A stretch of DNA of 64,000 nt from SIG454 sp045646365 (GTDB taxonomy: Bacteria > Bacillota > Clostridia > Monoglobales > Monoglobaceae), in contig JAZRKP010000010.1 of assembly GCA_045646365.1 (NCBI GenBank), forward strand, positions 1 through 64,000, given 5' to 3'. The position numbers and the translations under genes were made by a program. The notes beneath the pieces are model-generated. The model ran no database searches and was not told where the DNA came from. It saw only the letters and a program-made list of their open reading frames with translations. Shown one piece after another: positions 17,548 through 26,686 of this stretch (its first letter is position 1; each line of letters starts with the position of its first letter).

Positions 17548-18669
17548 TTAGTTAACCTCCTTAAGGGTTGGATTTTCCGTATTGTCAATGTTGTCGGAGT
17601 TTATGGTGATTTCCGAGAACTGACAAGGAACAGTAATTGTCTTATTGTTGAGAGTGTATTGAAGTCTGATAAAGTCTCCAAGTTTGTAGTCTTTAAGGAA
17701 AACGAGGTTTCTGGCCCGTGCGGAGAAATCCTTGTTCTCTTTGAAAGCGGAAAGGTCGGTTAATGCCTCTTCTTTGTTTTCCTTGTGAGAGATGTGGTAC
17801 CACTTATACATATCGTCTGCAGAACTGTCAGGAAGGTAAACATAGAAATCCTCAGGAGGAGTTTCTGATTTTTTCCACTTCCCGTTTGTTGTGTTACAGT
17901 ATATGTAGTCCCCGTTTTTCCAGGAAATATCGAAATGGGAATATTCTTCCGCCCCAAGAGTAACCTCATAATATGTGGCGTAGTTACCATCAGATTCGTC
18001 ATAAATTGCAGGTGAGTTACGAGACGGATTCCATTTTCCCATATATTTTATACGCTTTTTAAAAACCGTCGAGTTGGATAAATCGAGAATATCCCTGTTA
18101 AGAGTCAGAGAGTCGAGAGTGCAATCGTTTTCGGAAACATAGAAATCGAGATGATTCCCCGTGAGAATATCGAGATAAAATTTTTTGTCTGAATGAGAAA
18201 ACCGTACCTGATGCCCCGAATATGATGGGTCAAGACACTCCTTTAAATCGTCGGAAAAAACCGTAACCTCGTCAGCTTTGAAAGAATATTTTTCGGTTAT
18301 TTCAGGGATTTCGCCTGGGTGAATATCACACCCCTTTGAAACAGATAAAAGATGTTTGGCACAGGCGGAAACTTTTCCTGAATATGATGTGGGCGGAATA
18401 ATCATCTTAGTTAAAAGCCACGAAAGAGAACGGCAGTAAACAGTGAAATCATCACCATATTCATAGCCGATTATAATGTCCTGAAAATTATTATCATCTT
18501 CAAGAAAAAGGAATTTATTTTTAGTGATAATATAAACTAACGGGTCGTTGTTTTCAATATGAAATTCGGAAGTCCCGATTCCATTCCATACAGCCTCTCG
18601 GTAAGACGATATGATTTTGTCAGTGAACCCAAGCTCGGTACCGTCAAAATTATATAGATGAAGAGTCAT
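17548..18669 (-). CDS. Siphovirus Gp37-like tail protein
   Basis: A 373-aa protein that begins MTLHLYNFDGTELGFTDKI and resembles the ReqiPepy6 Gp37-like family of tail-hub/baseplate proteins (SSYREAVWNGIGTSEFHIEN, then the CRSLSWLL segment). These proteins usually form the hub below the distal tail protein. The start overlaps the Dit stop by one base. No peptidase or lysozyme domain is visible. Confidence 0.78.
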   Translation of the reverse strand: MTLHLYNFDGTELGFTDKIISSYREAVWNGIGTSEFHIENNDPLVYIITKNKFLFLEDDNNFQDIIIGYEYGDDFTVYCRSLSWLLTKMIIPPTSYSGKVSACAKHLLSVSKGCDIHPGEIPEITEKYSFKADEVTVFSDDLKECLDPSYSGHQVRFSHSDKKFYLDILTGNHLDFYVSENDCTLDSLTLNRDILDLSNSTVFKKRIKYMGKWNPSRNSPAIYDESDGNYATYYEVTLGAEEYSHFDISWKNGDYIYCNTTNGKWKKSETPPEDFYVYLPDSSADDMYKWYHISHKENKEEALTDLSAFKENKDFSARARNLVFLKDYKLGDFIRLQYTLNNKTITVPCQFSEITINSDNIDNTENPTLKEVN

Positions 18670-19571
18670 CAGTATACCCCCTCAATGTATTGATTGTTAT
18701 AAGTAATTGATGCGGATAAAGTGTTGCCTGAGCTTAAGTTGTTGAGGATAATTCTGTTTTTGCCGGGCTCTAAGAAGAAATTGGCAAGACTTGAATCCTC
18801 GGTGCGGAGATTTAACAGATCAATCCCCAGACTACTGCTTATATATCGCCTGTTAAGGTCTGAGCGCTGATTGAAACAAAGGGTTATAACCTCACCGTCG
18901 GAGAGCTTGTGTGTTATAGCAAACCTCTGAAGAATTTCGTCAGGATTTTCAGGATTAACACGAAGAAGTTCAATGCCGTTATCGTTTTCCGCGTCCCCGA
19001 AACAGTGAATAGTAAGGGTAGGATAAACACGGCTGGCTCCTGCGTTAATGAGGATAACATCGTTAGTGTTGCTTCCCCAGATTGTGGGAACATCAAGATT
19101 CCAGGACTGTGTTTCGCTGTCATACCGAATGTTTTTAACGATTCCATAGCAAGGTTTCAGGATTGGTGAGAAATCGGAAAAATAAGGATTGTCGCAGACA
19201 AACTGAACAACGAATGAACGAAGTGTATTTCCACGGCGAGTAAAGGAATCCACGAAAATCTGATTAACCTCAATTTTCCTTGAGCCATTTTTAAAGTCGG
19301 TGTAAAGAGTACCACCTTTAGAAAAAACACGATAAATCTTCGATGACATTTCGGAAACATCTCCCGAAACAATATCGAATACCATAGAAATCGTTCTTGG
19401 TGCGAATTGAGAGGAAATGGTTGTTTGCCCGTCAAAGCCTATATAGTTTCGTATCTGATAAGTTTTATCGGGCGTTCCCAGCCCGGTGATTTCGCTTATA
19501 GCAAGCGGAGCGGAACGGTCTCCCGAAAAGGAAAGCGTTCCAATATCGTTTTCAAATATAATTTGTGACAT
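18669..19571 (-). CDS. Distal tail protein (Dit family)
   Basis: A 300-aa phage tail family protein. The N-terminal half has the Dit-like beta-sandwich pattern (GLGTPDKTYQIRNYIGFDGQ, APRTISMVFDI, then FVVQFVCDNPYFSD around residue 130). The second half is a galectin-like or extension domain. It should join the tail tube to the baseplate. It lies between the tape-measure candidate and the Gp37-like gene, as in other siphovirus tail modules. Confidence 0.85.
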   Translation of the reverse strand: MSQIIFENDIGTLSFSGDRSAPLAISEITGLGTPDKTYQIRNYIGFDGQTTISSQFAPRTISMVFDIVSGDVSEMSSKIYRVFSKGGTLYTDFKNGSRKIEVNQIFVDSFTRRGNTLRSFVVQFVCDNPYFSDFSPILKPCYGIVKNIRYDSETQSWNLDVPTIWGSNTNDVILINAGASRVYPTLTIHCFGDAENDNGIELLRVNPENPDEILQRFAITHKLSDGEVITLCFNQRSDLNRRYISSSLGIDLLNLRTEDSSLANFFLEPGKNRIILNNLSSGNTLSASITYNNQYIEGVY

Positions 19572-19573
19572 AA

Positions 19574-20644
19574 TTATTGCCCCCTTAATTTAGCTTGATA
19601 TACGGCATTTTTCCAGGAAGTAATCTGGTCAAAGGTGGAATCCTTTGAAGAGCCTACCGAGAAAGTCTGATTATAAGTAACATTTGAGGGAGAACTGCTT
19701 TCTCCGCCACGCAAATCAAAGACATATGACGGTGCAACAAGCCCTGCGTTAAATTCTGAAATTGTATTACGAATATTTTCCAAATACCCGTCAAGCTTGC
19801 TGACAAATGCCGAACCAAAGTTTTCGGCAGAAATTGAACCACTGACCGTAAAGGTTTCGGGAATTTCAAAACCAAGGCGGGTAAGCTCAGCTTTCATATA
19901 TGATGCAGTGTCATCAACAGCTTTTTCAAAATCCTCTGCAAAAATTTCGGAGGAAAGCTTTTGAGTAAGCATCTGATTCTGACGGTATCCTTCTAAAGCG
20001 TTTTTAAACTGATTGTTGGAGGCTTTTAATAAGGCGTCGGAGAACCTGACACCATCTTCAACAGACATATCCGACAAAACGGAAAGGAAGTCGGAAGACA
20101 CGGACGAGTCAAACCCACTGTCCTGAATACGCTTTTTAACAGCAACAATGGAGTTGTAGTAATCCATAAGTTCCTGATTCGCCTTTGAATAATCATTGAG
20201 CATATCATAAGAGAGCAGACCGCCATTAACTCCGCCCCCGTAAACATTGTAGTGATATAACTTGTTGTCTTTGTATGAAGAAAGCTTATTTTCAAGCTTT
20301 TGTTGTTTCTTAAGGACCTCATCAATACTGTTTTCGGCAGTCTGAGCAATCCCCGAATAAATATCCGTTATCTCAGTCTTAAGATTTTTGAGAATCTCCT
20401 TTTCCTGGGCAGCAAGAGCCTTTAAAGAGGCAAGGTAATTGGAGTTTGAAATTTTCTGAAGCTTAAGGATTTCGTCGTTTTTAAGCTTCTCAACTTCAAC
20501 AAGGTCATCTGCCGCATCAATTTTTTCCTGGTATTCCTGTTTTATCTTTTTAGCATTAGCCGCCCTCTGTGCGGCTTCAATACGCTTTTTCTCCTGTTCA
20601 TAAAGCTGTTGATATTTAAAAAAATCATTACTGCTGGTAGCCAA
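19574..20644 (-). CDS. Short tape-measure-like protein
   Basis: A 356-aa protein whose first 135 residues are a charged coiled coil (EQEKKRIEAAQRAANAKKI...). It lies just before Dit and just after the Gp15-like gene, the tape-measure position. At the usual ~1.5 angstrom per residue it would specify a tail of only about 50 nm. It lacks the long hydrophobic stretches and muralytic domain seen in most tape measures, and ends with a Ser-rich C-terminus. It may be a true short tape measure, a truncated one, or a different tail-length factor. Confidence 0.6.
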   Translation of the reverse strand: MATSSNDFFKYQQLYEQEKKRIEAAQRAANAKKIKQEYQEKIDAADDLVEVEKLKNDEILKLQKISNSNYLASLKALAAQEKEILKNLKTEITDIYSGIAQTAENSIDEVLKKQQKLENKLSSYKDNKLYHYNVYGGGVNGGLLSYDMLNDYSKANQELMDYYNSIVAVKKRIQDSGFDSSVSSDFLSVLSDMSVEDGVRFSDALLKASNNQFKNALEGYRQNQMLTQKLSSEIFAEDFEKAVDDTASYMKAELTRLGFEIPETFTVSGSISAENFGSAFVSKLDGYLENIRNTISEFNAGLVAPSYVFDLRGGESSSPSNVTYNQTFSVGSSKDSTFDQITSWKNAVYQAKLRGQ

Positions 20645-20656
20645 ATTATCAACTCC

Positions 20657-21211
20657 TTAAAAAATTTTATTTATTTCCAACGAAATGTCGGGTTTGGTTT
20701 CGGGAATACGGTAAAGCCGTTTCTGTTTACGAAGAAACCGTTTGTAATCAGTATCCTTGACGGTGGAAAGGTCGGCAGTTCTGATTCTGACAATTTCAGT
20801 GAACTTACAACTGTCCAAAGCGTAAAAGAGAGCTAAAAACCTCCACCAATGGAGTCGGGCGGAGGTTAAGTCAATACCGTATTGCGATAAAAATGCGGCA
20901 TAAATAAGTCCGCCATCGTGAGTAAAAGAGAATGCGGGAGTGTTGTTGCAACCACCGCCCCCCTCCCCGTTTTTGGGGAGAGGAGATAGAAAGTCTGATA
21001 AAGCGGAAAGAGTTTCCTCAAGAGACGGTGGTAATACAGGAGAAATAAAAACAAGAGAAAAAATTTTAATAATTTTATCGGCAGGAGATATTGCCGGGTC
21101 AGAAAGAATGTTCTGAGCCTTTATCCAGATTTTGAAATCGGTGTTAATGGGAAATTCCGAACCGGAAATCAGAACAGAGGAAGGTGGCTCGTCAGTTAAA
21201 AAATTTATCAT
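20657..21211 (-). CDS. Bacteriophage Gp15-family protein
   Basis: A 184-aa protein with the Gp15 signature INFLTDEPPSSVLISGSEFP followed by INTDFKIWIKAQNIL. It has a Gly/Pro-rich linker (KNGEGGGGCN) in the middle and a conserved second half RLHWWRFLALFYAL. In siphoviruses it sits between the major tail protein and the tape measure, in the place of tail assembly chaperones. The start overlaps the major-tail stop by 4 nt. Confidence 0.85.
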   Translation of the reverse strand: MINFLTDEPPSSVLISGSEFPINTDFKIWIKAQNILSDPAISPADKIIKIFSLVFISPVLPPSLEETLSALSDFLSPLPKNGEGGGGCNNTPAFSFTHDGGLIYAAFLSQYGIDLTSARLHWWRFLALFYALDSCKFTEIVRIRTADLSTVKDTDYKRFLRKQKRLYRIPETKPDISLEINKIF

Positions 21212-21690
21212 ATAGCGTTAAAAGAACAGGTTTCCCAGTTGTCGGAAGAAACAGCAGTTCCTGAAATCCTCTTTCCGTTAGCACGGAAAGTACCGCTGTA
21301 ATCATAAGCGTCAGAGTCACTACCCTCTTTGTCAGGAATAAGAGACCACTGACGAAGAGAAGCAACACATTCGCTCTCAGGATTATCGCTTATATCAACA
21401 AAAACAATATCCACAAGAGCACGGTCGCCGGTAGCTTCATTGTCAGTTATTTCAACAATGACAGAGTGAGCTGGATTTTCATTGTCGTAGTCAAAGCTGT
21501 AAGAAATTGACGGAGCATAGCTAACGACATCGTTTCGCTCAAAATCCTCATCAATGTACTGACGGGAATAGTTGACAGGATTTTTACTCACCGAAAATTC
21601 GGTAAAATTTTTGAGTCTGTGATAAGTAGTGCCTTCATTGCCTGAAACGGCGAGAAAGGCAAGCTTTTCGCTTCTTTTGAGTTTACTCAT
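21208..21690 (-). CDS. Major tail protein (tail tube)
   Basis: A 160-aa protein rich in beta-strands, starting MSKLKRSEKLAFLAVSGNEG and containing FTEFSVSKNPVNYSRQYIDEDFE-like phage tail tube features and a final SGTFRANGKRISGTAVS segment. The position between the connector genes and Gp15, and the length, match the tail tube of small siphoviruses. The assignment rests on pattern and position. Confidence 0.78.
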   Translation of the reverse strand: MSKLKRSEKLAFLAVSGNEGTTYHRLKNFTEFSVSKNPVNYSRQYIDEDFERNDVVSYAPSISYSFDYDNENPAHSVIVEITDNEATGDRALVDIVFVDISDNPESECVASLRQWSLIPDKEGSDSDAYDYSGTFRANGKRISGTAVSSDNWETCSFNAI

Positions 21691-21756
21691 GAAAACAAAA
21701 CCTTTCTGTCCGCAAGAATTGGTAAAAGCTCCGTATGCGGACTGTTACGGATAACA

Positions 21757-22152
21757 TTATGAATATAAAAAACGGCAAACAATCTCATACTCTGAAAAAG
21801 ACGGAGAAGAAGATACGATTTGAGCACTGTCTGTAACAGAGAGAGAAACGGGAGAAAAGTCTTTTCCCAAATCGGGGAGAGCGGAGGGAGAATTAACCGA
21901 CTCAACCCATTTGAGAAAGGAAGAATAAAAGGAAGAAAAATTAAAGTTTTTATCAAAAGGCTCTCTGAGAATGAGTTTAAAAACCGATTGATAAACAGCT
22001 CCGCCGTCAGTATAGGACTTATAAACAGGGTTTTCCGAAACAGCGGTTAAACTGCAGGACCCAACCGACGGAGCAAGAAAATTCTGATTGATATTTTTCC
22101 CTGCCAAAGCAGGACAAAGCTTAAAGAATTCAGTTAAAATATCAAGAAACAT
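21757..22152 (-). CDS. Putative tail-terminator / minor capsid protein
   Basis: A 131-aa protein. The start is placed at MFLDILTEFF (22152), because a start seven codons earlier would overlap the previous gene and lacks a better ribosome site. KNINQNFLAPSVGSCSLTAV and AVYQSVFKLILREPFD are the recognisable stretches. Its position third after the capsid gene is that of the tail terminator. It has a 66-nt gap before the major tail gene, one of the larger gaps in the operon. Confidence 0.65.
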   Translation of the reverse strand: MFLDILTEFFKLCPALAGKNINQNFLAPSVGSCSLTAVSENPVYKSYTDGGAVYQSVFKLILREPFDKNFNFSSFYSSFLKWVESVNSPSALPDLGKDFSPVSLSVTDSAQIVSSSPSFSEYEIVCRFLYS

Positions 22153-22163
22153 AAACGCTCCTC

Positions 22164-22475
22164 CTATGAACAAATTATTTTAAGATGAGGAGATGAACCG
22201 AAAGAGTTAACGGAAAAAGCAGTAACACGAAAACAAACGGAAGTGTCAGGCTCGGAATTATCACTCTTCCCCGTAAGAATGTAGTCCCCAACGGAAATGT
22301 CGGTTTTGACATAATCGGGGATTCTTATAACAATGCTGGAGTTTTGTGAAAAATCCGCAGAGGATACTGAGGATTTTGTGAAACGGAAAACATAAGCACA
22401 GGGAAAGAAAGAGCGAATCCATTTATCAGCTTTTTCGTCATAGTGATAAAGAACAGCGGAAGAATTAGTAAACAT
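22164..22475 (-). CDS. Putative head-tail stopper protein
   Basis: A 103-aa beta-rich protein (ITVGDYILTG-like SVGDYILTGKSDNSEPD segment) in the position of the SPP1 gp16/lambda FII stopper. It overlaps the preceding connector gene by one base. The family is not certain from sequence alone. Confidence 0.65.
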   Translation of the reverse strand: MFTNSSAVLYHYDEKADKWIRSFFPCAYVFRFTKSSVSSADFSQNSSIVIRIPDYVKTDISVGDYILTGKSDNSEPDTSVCFRVTAFSVNSFGSSPHLKIICS

Positions 22476-22801
22476 TAAATCTCCCCCTTGAAAAGAATGT
22501 CACTTTCTCCAAGATAAAGATTCATTATCTCGGAAAGCTCAAGGTTTAAAGCGGACTCGTCATAGGAAACGGAGTAGCCGTCAGTATTTTCGGATTTAAT
22601 ACCACCCCTTGAAGAGTATCGCATAAAAACCTCAGCAATTTCACAAAGAGCCAAAGATGCCTTCTCCCGGTATTCGGCAGGAACGGAACGGCAGAGAGTA
22701 ACAGCATCAAAATAAGCCTTTGCCTTAAGCATAAATCGATTAAACAGTTCCGGAGGAATTAAGTTTCCTCCGAAAGATGTTGTGTAATAGTTGTAGTCCA
22801 T
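22475..22801 (-). CDS. Putative head-tail adaptor protein (gp6/gp15-like)
   Basis: A 108-aa mainly helical protein directly after the capsid gene. IPPELFNRFMLKAKAYFDAVT and the later EIAEVFMRYSSRGGIKSENTDGYSV-like pattern match small helical adaptors that sit under the portal; the phrase IKSENTDGYSVSY is a hallmark of clostridial phage adaptors. It begins 2 nt after the capsid stop. Confidence 0.72.
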   Translation of the reverse strand: MDYNYYTTSFGGNLIPPELFNRFMLKAKAYFDAVTLCRSVPAEYREKASLALCEIAEVFMRYSSRGGIKSENTDGYSVSYDESALNLELSEIMNLYLGESDILFKGEI

Positions 22802-22803
22802 AA

Positions 22804-23658
22804 TTATTCCTCAAAAGCGGCAAAGCTTGCAACAACAACCTTTGATGCGTTTGAAAGAGCAACAGTGTAGAACTTGTCAGCAGAAATAGCAGTTGTTCTT
22901 GAAAGAGTGTTTCTTTCAGTTTCAACATTTGTATCACGCTTTAAGTAAATTGTAAGAGCAGGAGCATCATCACCGTCGCCATCCTCCTGAAGTTTAACAA
23001 TCGGATTAAGGTAAAGACCTGTTGTGTCGTCAATCTTAACCTTTTTAGACATAACAATACGAGTATTGGCAATCATACCGACTTCACCGTATAAAGCGGT
23101 GTCGCAGTTATATTTGTCAGCAGAAATGAAGAACTCGTTCTGACGAAGCTGAGTCATCTGCTTAGGGTGAACAAAAATAACCTTTTCTGAATTGACTTCT
23201 TCCTCAAAAAGGTCAATAGCCTCAACGATGTCATTGTAGTTAATGAGAGAAGTAGATTCGTATGTGAGAGTAGCAGTAAGAAGAGCATCCATAGCATCAG
23301 CATCAACCTTAGAAGCAATAGCCTTGGCAATCTGGCTGTTAGCTTCGCCAACAGGATTACCATATCCGGCTAAAATAACTTCGTCAGTGAGTTCAACAGC
23401 CTTCATAGCCTTCTTGATTGTAGCGGTAGTAGATGTAGCAGTAAGAGTTTTTGTCTGAGCCTGCTGACCTTCACCAACATGTTCAGCATCACCAATATAA
23501 GTATACTGCGGAACAGTGATTGTGTCGCCGGGAACACCGACTAAAGTTTCGTCAACCTTAGCAAAAGGAGTAACAACGATTCTGTTCTGGATTTTAGCGG
23601 AAATCATATCCGCCATAACTTCAGGATTAATAATATTTGCAATAGTAGTTTTTGCCAT
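22804..23658 (-). CDS. Major capsid protein (N4-gp56 family)
   Basis: A 284-aa capsid protein. The sequence from MAKTTIANIINPEVMADMIS through VPGDTITVPQYTYIGDAEHV to KAMKAVELTDEVILAGYGNP is characteristic of the N4-gp56-family major capsid proteins found in Firmicutes siphophages (HK97 fold). It is full length, with no N-terminal delta domain. It lies after the scaffold gene by 27 nt. Codon choice looks host-like and the frame is intact. Confidence 0.93.
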   Translation of the reverse strand: MAKTTIANIINPEVMADMISAKIQNRIVVTPFAKVDETLVGVPGDTITVPQYTYIGDAEHVGEGQQAQTKTLTATSTTATIKKAMKAVELTDEVILAGYGNPVGEANSQIAKAIASKVDADAMDALLTATLTYESTSLINYNDIVEAIDLFEEEVNSEKVIFVHPKQMTQLRQNEFFISADKYNCDTALYGEVGMIANTRIVMSKKVKIDDTTGLYLNPIVKLQEDGDGDDAPALTIYLKRDTNVETERNTLSRTTAISADKFYTVALSNASKVVVASFAAFEE

Positions 23659-23685
23659 AATATGTAAAACCTCTTTTCTTAAATT

Positions 23686-24129
23686 TTAGCCTTTAAGGCT
23701 GTTGTATAAAGCAGGATTTTTCGAAAAAAGCTTGACACGGTCGGAATAAGACATAGCATCAAAATCCTTTTTCGTAATTTGGTCGGAAGATTTAGGTCTG
23801 CGAGTGAATTTCGGCACAGAATTATCCTCGAAAAGGAACGGATTTTCCTGACGAATAGCCTCAAGCTGTTCGGAAAGCCCGATAATTTCACCATTTTCGG
23901 AAGTGATAGCCGAAAAATCAATAAGAGCCTTTAGAATTTCCGGGTTTTTAGCATCAGTTTCAAGAAGTGCCTCAGCGATTGCCTGATTGAATTTAAACTC
24001 ATCAAGCAAAGCCTGTCCCTCACTCAACCCTCTTTCATATTCCTCGTTAAGAGCGGTTTCGATTTCAGCGAGCAAGGAGGCGGAAGCCTCTTCTGAAAGA
24101 CCAAGATTAGTTAAAGTTTCAATGTTCAT
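23686..24129 (-). CDS. Phage scaffolding protein (GP20-like)
   Basis: A 147-aa acidic, helical protein (LTNLGLSEEASASLLAEIET) located between portal and capsid, where scaffold proteins are found. It is about the length and composition of the minor structural GP20 family. The C-terminal basic part (TRRPKSSDQITKKDFD) could contact the capsid. It overlaps the portal stop by 4 nt. Confidence 0.8.
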   Translation of the reverse strand: MNIETLTNLGLSEEASASLLAEIETALNEEYERGLSEGQALLDEFKFNQAIAEALLETDAKNPEILKALIDFSAITSENGEIIGLSEQLEAIRQENPFLFEDNSVPKFTRRPKSSDQITKKDFDAMSYSDRVKLFSKNPALYNSLKG

Positions 24130-25481
24130 ATAGACTCCTCCAGAGTTTTAAGAGTAGATTTAGCGGTAGCCTCATCCTCCCCGAAATACCACATACGGAA
24201 TTCGTGAGGGAGAAGAATACCTGATTTGAGAAGTTGAAGCTTTTCCTCGAACTCAGTTTTTCTGTCAGCAATAATACTGTCATCAAAGTTAAATGAAACG
24301 GAGTAGTCCCCAAGCGGAGCAAGATTGTAAAGAGAAACAAACTTGTCAAGGCAGGCGATAAGGTCGGAAAGAGCGTTTCTGAATGCAATCTGAATATCGC
24401 AAACAGTAGCATAACTTCTCTGTTTAGAAGCACGGATTTCCTCAGCGGTTCTGTCTTTTAGTGTTTCGTCGGAAATAGTTCCGAACGAAAGTCCGCAACA
24501 GAATTCAATTTTCTTCAGTATGCCGTTAAGACCGCGTAAAAGTCCCTCATCACGAAGAACAGGCGACCAGTCGTGGAACAGATTTTCGTCGGCGGAAACC
24601 GTTCTGTAAAGACGCTTGTCAGGAATAATCGGATTTCCGTTTCTGTCACGGGTGAAAGCAGTACGGTCAAGATAAAGAGCCCTTTCTCCGCTTTCAAATT
24701 CCCATAAAAGACGGGAATATTGCTGGTCAGCATCACGAATTAAATCGCAGGCAGTTGCAAAAGCGGAAATACCAAGAGGTGAATAAGGGTCAATAGTGTT
24801 GCAATAAGGCATCTTGAAATAGGTGAAAAGCGGAGTATCAAGCCCCTCAATTTCAGTTAAAGGCTCAATATCACTCCAGGCAGGAACCTGAGTCAGACTG
24901 ATTTCCTTTCCCAAATCGGAAAGGGTTGAGCTTTTAAAAGCACGATTTTCAATAAAATAGCAGTTGTTTTCGGAGCGGTGATATTCAAGACGGGTAAAGT
25001 ACCCCTCGTCAGAAGTTATCCTGTCGAGAAAGATAGCGGAAATAAGTCGTCCTGACCCATCAAAAGCAACAGGGATAAAATTGTTTGGCTGAACAAAATC
25101 AACGGAAACAGTACCGCCTGAAAGGCTTGGCTTAAAAATAATACCACCCAAAGCCGCAGCAAGCTCAACATATTGGCGTTTTCCCGTAAGGAAATGCTGA
25201 TAAATACCGTTAAGGAAATTTGCCCTGTCCCCTCCCGTGATTTCGGAAACCATATCAATAGTAGCAAGTCTTGCGAATTCAGAGGAAATACCTGCCGCAA
25301 GATTCAGACTTTTGGTATCCTCGGAAAGCCAGGGCGAAGAATTCTGATACATATCCGTCCAGAGAGAAACAGCGGCGGACATAGAATCGGAGGAGGGGAT
25401 GTCAAGGTTAAAAACCGAAGCAGCAGCGGATTTTGAATTAAAAGCCGATGCCTTTTTGAAAAATGAGTTAAAAAATTTCAT
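24126..25481 (-). CDS. Phage portal protein
   Basis: A 451-aa SPP1 Gp6-like portal. It begins with a hydrophilic N-terminal part and has the SPWLSEDTKSLNLAAGISSE segment, the Val/Ile-rich wing and the crown-like helices at the end. It forms the dodecameric DNA entry ring. It precedes the scaffold (4-nt overlap) and follows terminase by 29 nt. Usually a head-morphogenesis (SPP1 gp7-like) gene follows the portal; here it is absent. Confidence 0.88.
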   Translation of the reverse strand: MKFFNSFFKKASAFNSKSAAASVFNLDIPSSDSMSAAVSLWTDMYQNSSPWLSEDTKSLNLAAGISSEFARLATIDMVSEITGGDRANFLNGIYQHFLTGKRQYVELAAALGGIIFKPSLSGGTVSVDFVQPNNFIPVAFDGSGRLISAIFLDRITSDEGYFTRLEYHRSENNCYFIENRAFKSSTLSDLGKEISLTQVPAWSDIEPLTEIEGLDTPLFTYFKMPYCNTIDPYSPLGISAFATACDLIRDADQQYSRLLWEFESGERALYLDRTAFTRDRNGNPIIPDKRLYRTVSADENLFHDWSPVLRDEGLLRGLNGILKKIEFCCGLSFGTISDETLKDRTAEEIRASKQRSYATVCDIQIAFRNALSDLIACLDKFVSLYNLAPLGDYSVSFNFDDSIIADRKTEFEEKLQLLKSGILLPHEFRMWYFGEDEATAKSTLKTLEESI

Positions 25482-25510
25482 AGTGTCCTCCTGAAAAAAG
25501 TGAAGGAGTC

Positions 25511-26686
25511 CTACCAGCCAAGTCGCCTTAAAACTGTGTAGGAAAAGTAACGCAAATCGTCTAAAGCGTGGTCGTATTCTTTTATGACCGAGTCAGAGGA
25601 AGCGGAAGAATCCCACCGATACGATGAAAACTCATTGATAATATCCCCACAGCTTCTGTGGATTTTAATACAACCATTAGAAAGAAGAGAAGAAGTGTAG
25701 CGTATCCCGTCAAGAACGGAATTTGCTGCTTTTCTGACCGAAAAAATGCCGTGTTTTTTGATGCAGGCAATAAAGGAAGCGGCAGACGGGTCAATGATTA
25801 CCGATTGAATAGGATACCCATCACTAAGCCGTAAAAGCTCATCATAGTATTCTTCGTCAGTAAGAATTTTCCCGTTACGCCCGCTATGATAGTATTCCTT
25901 TATTCGGTAAGCGGTTTTGTTGCGATTATCAATACACCAAAGTCCCATAGAGCAAGGATTTAAAGTTCCGTAGTCAATGGAAATATAGTATTCTCCGGAC
26001 ACGGGAACTTCATCACAAATATGCACCTGCGGACTGAAATTAGGATAAACAAGTCCCTCAGACGCCGCCCACTTCCCTAAAATATATCTGTCGTAGAAAA
26101 CCGAGCCGAGATATTCCCGCTTGATATTTTCCCTGACGGAAAAAGGGAGATAAGGGTTGTCGTCAATGGTGTATTGCTGATAGAAAATATCAGCATCACT
26201 GTCAATGAATTTTTTGAACCAGTGGTTAGGCGAGTCAGGATTACAAGTACCGTCAAAAAGGCTGTATTCCTTGTCAAGACGGGATTTGAGCATATTAAAA
26301 ACTTCAGGATTCCAGGTAGCAACTTCATCACCGTAGCAGTATTTAATACTTGCCCCTCGGATTTTGTCAACCTGATTAACCGTGTCAGCACCAAGACAGT
26401 AAACCGTCTCGCCGAAAAGAGTGGCAGTATTGTTTGTTCTGATGTCGGAAACTAAAAAATTGCCCCATAGACTTTGCATAGGTTCAATTATATTTCTCGC
26501 AAGAGAGCCCCGTGTGTTTCCGAGCAGAACAATAAGACCGTCTTTACCTTTCATAGAGCGGATACGCTTGGGAATAACGAAATAATCCATATAAGTTTTT
26601 CCCGAACGGGTAGCCCCTGACTTAATGTTCCAGCGGTGGTCGGCAAGAGCGAAATAATCAAGCTGTTTTTGGGAAAAGGACATCAA
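25511..26686 (-). CDS. Terminase large subunit (PBSX family)
   Basis: A 391-aa packaging motor. The ATPase motif SGATRSGKT near residue 23, the Walker B-like KYCYGDEVA near 112 and the nuclease aspartates in SIDYGTLNP, IIDPSAAS and DHALDDLRY are all present, so it looks catalytically intact. PBSX-family terminases of this size package DNA headful. Intact motifs in an element with no replication genes point to selection for packaging. The start overlaps the next upstream gene by 4 nt. Confidence 0.93.
   Translation of the reverse strand: MMSFSQKQLDYFALADHRWNIKSGATRSGKTYMDYFVIPKRIRSMKGKDGLIVLLGNTRGSLARNIIEPMQSLWGNFLVSDIRTNNTATLFGETVYCLGADTVNQVDKIRGASIKYCYGDEVATWNPEVFNMLKSRLDKEYSLFDGTCNPDSPNHWFKKFIDSDADIFYQQYTIDDNPYLPFSVRENIKREYLGSVFYDRYILGKWAASEGLVYPNFSPQVHICDEVPVSGEYYISIDYGTLNPCSMGLWCIDNRNKTAYRIKEYYHSGRNGKILTDEEYYDELLRLSDGYPIQSVIIDPSAASFIACIKKHGIFSVRKAANSVLDGIRYTSSLLSNGCIKIHRSCGDIINEFSSYRWDSSASSDSVIKEYDHALDDLRYFSYTVLRRLGW

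Noticed and set aside
21687..21956. An 89-aa minus-strand frame in the phage region
   Set aside because: It overlaps the tail-terminator gene in another frame and has no ribosome site; the 131-aa frame has the better composition and position.
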